A DNA stretch of 64,000 bases from Pelagerythrobacter rhizovicinus. GTDB taxonomy: Bacteria > Pseudomonadota > Alphaproteobacteria > Sphingomonadales > Sphingomonadaceae. Position 1 is the first letter of the stretch; each line of letters opens with the position of its first letter. The notes beneath the pieces are model-generated. The model had not been told where the DNA came from and did no database searches. It saw only the letters and a list, made by a program, of their open reading frames with translations. The DNA is taken from NCBI RefSeq assembly GCF_004135625.1, contig NZ_SDPV01000001.1, forward strand, positions 990,501 to 1,054,500. The letters are read 5' to 3'. Positions 58,601-64,000 of the stretch are shown here, in pieces. Made by a program: the position numbers and the translations under genes.

Positions 58601-59364
58601 AACACGATCTCCATGCCGTCGTACCCGACCGCGACGCCGGTGGGCACTTCGCCGGATATCGTCGCGTAATCCATGCTTTTGTCCAGGTGAGTCAGCACGG
58701 TGCGTCGCGCCCGGCAGCGCTCCGCGAGTTCGAGAGCCATCCCGAGGTGCGCATGCGTCGGATGAGGATCACGGCGCAGGCAATCGGTAACGAGCAAGTC
58801 CACATCGGCGAAGACATCGACCATCTCCGCACGAATTTCACTGAAATCTGTGGCGTAAGCGACAGACTTCCCGCCGCTTTCGAATCGGAATCCGGTCGAT
58901 ACGGCCGGCCCGTGCGGCATCTGGCACCATTCCACCGCAAAGCCGGCGCAGAGCCTCAGGCGGTCGAGTGCTTCGAGCGACACGATCGTGGGATAGCCAT
59001 GCTGACCGGCGAAGACGTAGTCGAACCGTCTCCGCAGCCGGTCGGCCGTTACCGCGGAAGCGTAGCCCGGGATAGGACCGCCACGGCCGTACCGCAGCAC
59101 GCGCAAATCATCGATCCCGTGGCAATGATCAGCGTGATCGTGCGTCCAGAACACCGCGTCGATCGCGTCGATCCCGTTCGCCAGGAGCTGCTGGCGCAGG
59201 TCGGTCGAGGTGTCGACCAGTAATCGCCGCCCTTCGTCGCTCTCCAGCAGTATGGAGACGCGCGTACGCCTGTTCTTCGGCTCGTTCGGGTCGCATTCCC
59301 CCCAGTCCTCGCCGATCCGCGGAACCCCGGTCGAGGTTCCCGAGCCGAGGAGAATACACTTCAT
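58597..59364 (-). CDS. MBL-fold metal-dependent hydrolase (PhnP-like)
   Basis: This 255-residue metallo-beta-lactamase-fold enzyme begins MKCILLGSGTSTGVPRIG. It has the metal motif THDHADHCHGIDDLR (about residue 75), a later His in MPHGPAVST, an Asp in YATDFSEI and a C-terminal His in LTHLDKSMDY. This pattern resembles PhnP-type cyclic phosphodiesterases and similar hydrolases; the natural substrate is uncertain. It overlaps tatD by 4 bases (ATGA) upstream and the small membrane protein by 4 bases (GTGA) downstream. Confidence 0.92.
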   Translation of the reverse strand: MKCILLGSGTSTGVPRIGEDWGECDPNEPKNRRTRVSILLESDEGRRLLVDTSTDLRQQLLANGIDAIDAVFWTHDHADHCHGIDDLRVLRYGRGGPIPGYASAVTADRLRRRFDYVFAGQHGYPTIVSLEALDRLRLCAGFAVEWCQMPHGPAVSTGFRFESGGKSVAYATDFSEIRAEMVDVFADVDLLVTDCLRRDPHPTHAHLGMALELAERCRARRTVLTHLDKSMDYATISGEVPTGVAVGYDGMEIVL

Positions 59365-60137
59365 GCCGCAGCCTTGGTGAAGAGCCGCTGGAAGTTGCGC
59401 GTAGTTGTCTCGGTGAGGCGCTCGAACGGTTCGTTCCGCAAGTTCGCCACGAACTGTGCGGTGTCGCGCACGAATGCCGGCTCACACGGCTTGCCGCGAT
59501 GCGGCACGGGCGCGAGGAACGGACTGTCGGTCTCGACGAGAAGTCGGCCTTCCGGCAATTTCTTGGCGATTTCTTGGAGTTCCGTGGCATTCTTGAAAGT
59601 CACGATACCCGACAGAGAGATGGTCAGCCCCAGATCGAGAACCCTGTGTGCGAAGGCGGCGGAAGCGGTGAAGCAATGGATCAGGGCCGGGAATGCCCCC
59701 TTCTCCATCTCGTCCGTCAGGATCGTGACCGTATCATCCTCCGCGTCGCGCGTGTGGATGATTACCGGCAGTCCGGTCTCCCGCGCAACGCCGATGTGCA
59801 TGCGGAACAGCGCCTGCTGCACGCTGCGATCCGACCGGTCGTAATAGTAATCCAGCCCGGTCTCGCCGATGCCGATCACCCGTGGGTTCTCGGTCGCCGT
59901 GCGCAGCTCGGCAGCGCCGAGATCTTCATGGGCATCGGCCTCGTGCGGATGGATGCCAACGCTCGCCCAGACATCGCGCTCGCGCTCGGCGGTACCGACG
60001 ACCCGCTCCCACTCTCCACGCCGTGTCGAGATGTTGAGGAAGCCCGCCACCCCGACCGCACGCGCGCGGGCAAGCACCTCGGGCTGGTTTTCCGCCAGTC
60101 CTTCGTATTCGAGGTGGCAATGGCTGTCGATCAGCAT
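59361..60137 (-). CDS. tatD: TatD-family deoxyribonuclease
   Basis: This 258-residue TIM-barrel metal hydrolase has the family start MLIDSHCHLEYEG, GIHPHEAD, IGIGETGLDYYYD, VIIHTRDAEDD, LIHCFTASAAFA and the final ETDSPFLAPVPHRG, providing the paired metal ligands. TatD proteins act as 3'-5' DNA/RNA exonucleases. It shares one base with the metG stop (TGATG) and overlaps the following MBL gene by 4 bases. The metG-tatD-MBL order is widespread in bacteria. Confidence 0.96.
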   Translation of the reverse strand: MLIDSHCHLEYEGLAENQPEVLARARAVGVAGFLNISTRRGEWERVVGTAERERDVWASVGIHPHEADAHEDLGAAELRTATENPRVIGIGETGLDYYYDRSDRSVQQALFRMHIGVARETGLPVIIHTRDAEDDTVTILTDEMEKGAFPALIHCFTASAAFAHRVLDLGLTISLSGIVTFKNATELQEIAKKLPEGRLLVETDSPFLAPVPHRGKPCEPAFVRDTAQFVANLRNEPFERLTETTTRNFQRLFTKAAA

Positions 60138-61696
60138 CAGACCGTCTCGGTCTCCGGTAACTCCAGACGCGGAAACACCCCGACCGGCTTGTCGAGAACG
60201 AACCCGCTCTCAACGAGCGCTTCGAACCAATCCGCGTTCCCGATTGCGGCAAAGCCGCGCCCTTCCCCGGCAATGCCCATCTGGTCGAGCAAGACGTCGG
60301 CTGCCGCGGGCACGACCGGTCGCACTGCAATCGTCAGATCGTGCACGCAGCGAAAGAGCGTCATCAGCACCGCCTCCATCCGCTGCGGATCGGTCTTCCG
60401 CAGCGTCCAGGGGGCCTGCTCGTCCACATATTGATTGCACGCGAAGACCGCACGAAGCCATGCCTCCAGCCCGACCGAGAAATTGAGCCGCTCGAATTCG
60501 CGTGGCAGCTCGTCGAGGCAAGCGACACGAACCGCTGCCATCAGCGCCTCGTCTACGGGATCATATTCACAGGTGGTAAGTTCCCCGCTCATATTCTTGT
60601 GAATCATGGATAAAGTGCGTTGCGCCAGATTGCCGAAGCTGTTCGCAAGCTCGGCATTCGCGCGGGTGACGATCGCTTCGGGCGAATAGCTGCCGTCCTG
60701 CCCGAACGCGATCTCCCGTAGAAAGAAATAACGCAGCGGATCGACACCGAAGCGTTCTGCGAGTTCTATCGGGTCGGTGACGTTGCCGAGCGACTTCGAT
60801 TCTTTTTGCCCGCGATTGAGCAGAAAGCCGTGTCCGAAAACCTTCTTCGGCAGCGGCAGGCCCGCACTCATCAAGAACGCCGGCCAGTAAACCGTGTGGA
60901 AGCGGACGATGTCCTTGCCGATCAGGTGCAGATCGGCGGGCCAGAACTTGCGCCAGAGCTCGGTCTGGTCCGGATAACCGAGGCCCGTGACGTAGTTGGT
61001 CAGCGCGTCGACCCAGACGTACATCACATGTCCGTCGCTGCCCGGCACCGGCACGCCCCAATCGAAGCTGGTCCGACTGACCGAGAGATCCCTGAGGCCG
61101 CCGGAGACGAAGGCGATCATCTCGTTGCGGCGGCTCTCCGGTTCCACGAAGCCGGGCGTCCGCAGCAATTCGAGCAGGGGTTCCTGATACCTCGAAAGCC
61201 GGAAGAACCAGCTTTCCTCTACCGTCCACTCAACCGGGGTACCTTGAGGAGAGAGCTTCTCCCCGCCCTCGCCCTCGACCAGTTCCTTCTCGTCGTAATA
61301 GGCTTCGTCGCGAACCGAATACCAGCCTTCGTACCGGTCGAGATAAAGGTCGCCGTTCGCTTCCATTGCCCGCCAGATTGCCTGGCTGGCGCGGTGATGA
61401 TCCTTTTCCACCGTGCGGATGAACCGATCATACGAAATAGCAAGCATGTCAGCCATGGCCTTGAAGTAACCCGACATCTCGTCGGCTAACTCGCGGGCCG
61501 TCTTGCCCTGCTCGGCCGCTTTGCGCGCCATCTTCAGACCATGCTCGTCGGTGCCGGTCTGAAAGCGCACTTCACGCCCCATCGCCCGCTGGAAGCGGGC
61601 GACGACGTCGGCGGCGACCGCTTCGTAGGCATGGCCGATATGCGGCCGGCCATTGGGGTAGTTGATCGCGGTGGTGATGTAGTAGGGATCAGGCAT
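60137..61696 (-). CDS. metG: Methionine--tRNA ligase
   Basis: This 519-residue class I synthetase charges tRNA-Met. The HIGH-type motif is NGRPHIGHAYEAVAADV (about residue 16), FQTGTDEHGLKM follows, and KMSKS is represented by QKESKSLGNV (about 305). The connective peptide lacks the four zinc cysteines of the E. coli type, and there is no C-terminal dimerisation domain, in keeping with the shorter form. Its start lies 8 bases inside the end of holB. Confidence 0.96.
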   Translation of the reverse strand: MPDPYYITTAINYPNGRPHIGHAYEAVAADVVARFQRAMGREVRFQTGTDEHGLKMARKAAEQGKTARELADEMSGYFKAMADMLAISYDRFIRTVEKDHHRASQAIWRAMEANGDLYLDRYEGWYSVRDEAYYDEKELVEGEGGEKLSPQGTPVEWTVEESWFFRLSRYQEPLLELLRTPGFVEPESRRNEMIAFVSGGLRDLSVSRTSFDWGVPVPGSDGHVMYVWVDALTNYVTGLGYPDQTELWRKFWPADLHLIGKDIVRFHTVYWPAFLMSAGLPLPKKVFGHGFLLNRGQKESKSLGNVTDPIELAERFGVDPLRYFFLREIAFGQDGSYSPEAIVTRANAELANSFGNLAQRTLSMIHKNMSGELTTCEYDPVDEALMAAVRVACLDELPREFERLNFSVGLEAWLRAVFACNQYVDEQAPWTLRKTDPQRMEAVLMTLFRCVHDLTIAVRPVVPAAADVLLDQMGIAGEGRGFAAIGNADWFEALVESGFVLDKPVGVFPRLELPETETV

Positions 61697-62651
61697 CGGC
61701 GCGCTCGCTAGCGGGCGCAGCCGAGGCGAGCAAGGTGCCGATTTCCATCACCAGCAATCCGGGATCGAAATTGTATGTCGGCGCCTCTCCTGCGAGACGG
61801 ACTAGCGCGGCATGCGCGTCGATCAGCCCCGGCCAACCGTTGCGGCCTTTCCGGTCCAACTCGTTGGCCAGCACTGCACGGGCGAGGTCCAGGATCGCGG
61901 CTATACGCTCCCGATCGGGCCGTGTGCCGACCGCCTCCGCAAGCCGCCCGCGCAGATCGAGGGCTTCGTCCCCCTCGCGGACGATCCGCGCCATGAGCGT
62001 GTGGAGCGGACCGAGGTCGCGCTGCACGAAATCGAGCGCGACGCCGGGCGAGCCGCTGGCTGCTCGTGCAGCCGCTTCACGGGTCTCGGCGTCCGCTTCC
62101 GGCGCCCGGGTCCCTAACCAATCCGCCAGTTCCCTCTCGCCGAGTGCCGGGAATCGCAGCATGCGGCAGCGCGAGCGGATGGTCGGGAGGAGCCTCGCCG
62201 GCCGATGCGCAATGAGGAGGAAGAAGGTGCCTGTCGGCGGCTCCTCCAGGCTTTTCAGCAGCGCGTTGGACGCGCTCTTCTCCAGGTCGTCGGCCGGATC
62301 GATGATCACCGCGCGCCGCGCGCCCAGCGTGGGGCGCGTCGTCAGCTTCTGCTGCATCGCACGGATCTGTGCCACGGTGATGTTGCGCCTGACCTCGTAG
62401 GGCTTGCCCTCGTCGCGCTTTCTTTCTTCTTTCTCGTCCTTCGGCTGATGTGTGAGCACATGCACGTCGGGGTGCGGGCCTGTGGGCTGGGCAACCCCAG
62501 GCTCGGCGCACAGTTCGCGCGCGGCCGCCTCCGCAAAGCTCATCTTCCCCAGCCCGCGCTTGCCGGCGAGAAGCCACGCGTGGTGCATCCGCGCGCCGCT
62601 CAGCGCGTCACGCCATTGCCGCCAGGCCTCGTCGTGGCCAAGCAACGTCAT
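61689..62651 (-). CDS. holB: DNA polymerase III subunit delta'
   Basis: This 320-residue AAA+-fold clamp-loader subunit helps load the sliding clamp. It shows MHHAWLLAGKRGLGKMSFAEAAA (P-loop, about residue 23), VRRNITVAQIRAMQQKL, AVIIDPADDLEKSASNALLKSLEEPP and FLLIAHRPARLLPTIRSRC, which are typical. The usual zinc-binding cysteine cluster of delta' is not evident. The ATG at 62651 overlaps the tmk stop (ATGA). Long open frame upstream is antisense to nothing real and is ignored. Confidence 0.93.
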   Translation of the reverse strand: MTLLGHDEAWRQWRDALSGARMHHAWLLAGKRGLGKMSFAEAAARELCAEPGVAQPTGPHPDVHVLTHQPKDEKEERKRDEGKPYEVRRNITVAQIRAMQQKLTTRPTLGARRAVIIDPADDLEKSASNALLKSLEEPPTGTFFLLIAHRPARLLPTIRSRCRMLRFPALGERELADWLGTRAPEADAETREAAARAASGSPGVALDFVQRDLGPLHTLMARIVREGDEALDLRGRLAEAVGTRPDRERIAAILDLARAVLANELDRKGRNGWPGLIDAHAALVRLAGEAPTYNFDPGLLVMEIGTLLASAAPASERADA

Positions 62652-63289
62652 CGCACAGCATCCCGTAAGAGTGGCTCGATCGCGGTCACCACGCGTTTGT
62701 GGACCTCCTCCGGTGTTCCTGCGCCGTCGACGACGACGAATGCGGCAGGATCGGCAGCCGCGAAACTGCGGAACGCATCCGCTACCTGCCCATGATATTC
62801 GGCATCGCGGCCACCGATCGCATCCGATAGCCCACCGTCCCGCGCGGCGAGGCGTTTGGCCGCGAGCTCGGGTGTGACGTCGATCAGGACCGTCAGGTCG
62901 GGCCGCAGCCCGCCGCTGCCGATCTCGTGCAACGCGCGCACTGCTGCATCGCCGAGGCCACCCGCGCGCCCCTGGTAAGCCCGGCTCGAGTCGACGAAGC
63001 GGTCGCACACGATCCAGCGGCCGCCTTCAATGGCAGGGCGGATGCGGCGTGCAACATGATCGGCGCGCGCAGCGGCGAAGAGCAGCGCCTCGGCGGGCGT
63101 TCCCCATCCCTCCCCCGGCGGAGCGAGCAGCAGCGCGCGAATGGCCTCCGCTCCCGGAGTGCCGCCCGGCTCTCGCGTCAGTTCGGCATCGATGCCGCGC
63201 GCTGCCAGCGCTTCGGCCAGCATCTTTGCCTGCGTGGATTTGCCCGTTCCTTCGCCACCTTCGAACGCAATGAACCGGCCGCGCGTCAT
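62648..63289 (-). CDS. tmk: Thymidylate kinase
   Basis: This 213-residue enzyme phosphorylates dTMP to dTDP for DNA synthesis. The P-loop is FEGGEGTGKSTQ (about residue 9), followed by the DRX-type LTREPGGTPGAEAIR, then VCDRFVDSSRAYQGRAGG and the lid region. The ATG at 63289 overlaps the stop of the upstream carboxypeptidase gene (ATGA), fixing the start. It is coupled to holB, so two replication genes are expressed together. Confidence 0.96.
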   Translation of the reverse strand: MTRGRFIAFEGGEGTGKSTQAKMLAEALAARGIDAELTREPGGTPGAEAIRALLLAPPGEGWGTPAEALLFAAARADHVARRIRPAIEGGRWIVCDRFVDSSRAYQGRAGGLGDAAVRALHEIGSGGLRPDLTVLIDVTPELAAKRLAARDGGLSDAIGGRDAEYHGQVADAFRSFAAADPAAFVVVDGAGTPEEVHKRVVTAIEPLLRDAVR

Positions 63290-64000
63290 CGAAACATACC
63301 CACCACGCCGTTCACCAGCCGCTGCCAGCCGTTCGCCTCTTCGACGGCCTGGCCGGCCAGCAACGGAACGCGCGAAGGCGGCGCGCCTTCGACCGCAATC
63401 TCGAGTTCGGCGACCCGCTCTCCTTCTCTCAGCGGCGCCTGGAGCGGGCCGTCGTAGCGAATAGTCAACCGAGGCGTGATCTCGGCACCGCGGGGATAGG
63501 TGGCATGGATCGGCCCGGCGGCCACCAGCGGCACGGTGCCCCGCGCGCCCTCCTGCACCAGCGCTTCGCCAACGTAGCCGCCGCGCGGGTAGAGCGCCCG
63601 TGTGTCGAATGCGTCGAACCCCCACTCCATCAAGGCGATCGAAGCGTCATTGCGATCGCGCGGTGTCGGTGCGGTCGCGGCGACCATGATCAATCGCCGA
63701 CCGTCACGCTCGGCGCTGCCGAGAAAGCCGTAACCCGCCTGATTGGTGAAGCCGGTCTTGATCCCGTCGGCTCCTTCGACCCGGCCGGTGATCGGATCGT
63801 GGTTCGCCTGCGCGATCCCGCGGTAAGACATGCCCTCGCGTCCGAAGTAGAAGCGGTAGAGATCGGGATGACGTGCGATCATCTCGCGGGCGAGGATCGC
63901 CAGATCGTTTGCGGTGGTGAACGTCCGCCCTTCGTCCATCCAGCCGTTCGGCGTGCCGAAGTGGCTGTCGGTCATCCCGATCTCGCGCGCTTTCGCATTC
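63286..64000 (-). CDS. dacA: D-alanyl-D-alanine carboxypeptidase (DacA family), 5' end outside window
   Basis: About 238 C-terminal residues are visible. They contain the third penicillin-binding motif in ADGIKTGFTNQAGYGFLGSAE. The PBP5_C beta-rich domain follows, and a C-terminal helix (WQRLVNGVVGMF) would serve as amphipathic membrane anchor. The catalytic SxxK and SxN motifs lie beyond the edge. DacA trims the terminal D-Ala from peptidoglycan stem peptides. It overlaps tmk by 4 bases (ATGA) and is the most upstream visible gene of the run. Confidence 0.93.
   Translation of the reverse strand, partial: NAKAREIGMTDSHFGTPNGWMDEGRTFTTANDLAILAREMIARHPDLYRFYFGREGMSYRGIAQANHDPITGRVEGADGIKTGFTNQAGYGFLGSAERDGRRLIMVAATAPTPRDRNDASIALMEWGFDAFDTRALYPRGGYVGEALVQEGARGTVPLVAAGPIHATYPRGAEITPRLTIRYDGPLQAPLREGERVAELEIAVEGAPPSRVPLLAGQAVEEANGWQRLVNGVVGMFR

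Overview
The window is chromosomal DNA from a GC-rich alphaproteobacterium. The best guess is Sphingomonadales, close to Erythrobacteraceae or Sphingomonadaceae. Support comes from the alphaproteobacterial gene strings dusB-ntrB-ntrC-ntrY-ntrX-hfq-hflX and ftsB-pdhA-pdhB, a pyruvate dehydrogenase E1 beta subunit with a fused lipoyl domain, a GTTC-N7-GTTC type SOS box in front of lexA, bifunctional IspDF, TrmFO, and a double-domain Hfq. The taxonomic placement is inferred from gene content, not from a search. The window is almost wholly coding, and many neighbouring genes overlap by 4 bases (ATGA, GTGA or TTGA).

Layout. 1-2.7 kb: the end of a membrane protein, an unrecognised protein and an unusual histidine kinase. 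2.7-7.7 kb: gltA and gltX, divergent from comEC. 7.7-16.3 kb (minus strand): ppiD-trpE-lipoprotein-pip-trpG-trpD-trpC, then lexA with its own SOS operator. 16.5-19.5 kb: tpiA, secG, pyrG. 19.8-22.5 kb: a small heat-shock gene with a probable RNA thermometer, then grxC, a nitrilase-family gene, a DUF1178 gene and an acidic lipoprotein. 22.7-26.8 kb: an MFS transporter, a SulP transporter with a universal stress protein, and tRNA-Arg(CCT). 26.9-32.1 kb: hppD with a second VOC protein, then ftsB, pdhA, an NTF2-like gene and pdhB. 32.2-35.3 kb: three Tad-type pseudopilin/pilus genes. 35.4-43.2 kb: a phytoene/squalene synthase-like protein, an EF-hand protein, trmFO, a YhhN protein, gyrA and a TPR protein. 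43.2-48.3 kb: an NYN-LOTUS protein, carbonic anhydrase, lipA, a RatA/COQ10-like protein, cinA, a secreted protein and ispDF. 48.4-57.6 kb: dusB, the two nitrogen two-component systems ntrBC and ntrYX, hfq and hflX. 57.6-64 kb (minus strand): a tightly packed run dacA-tmk-holB-metG-tatD-MBL-small membrane protein, followed by mazG.

The genes are mostly housekeeping: tryptophan synthesis, central carbon metabolism, replication, tRNA modification, nitrogen control and cell envelope. I see no prophage, transposon, CRISPR array, toxin-antitoxin island or secondary-metabolite cluster, and no clear candidate for a wholly new system. The points most worth following are the tandem-domain Hfq, a histidine kinase with proline at the phospho-acceptor position, a ROSE-like thermometer before the small heat-shock gene, and extra genes built into the trp and pdh operons by translational coupling. 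Others are a palindromic operator candidate at hppD and a 56-residue membrane protein coupled to a DNA-metabolism operon.
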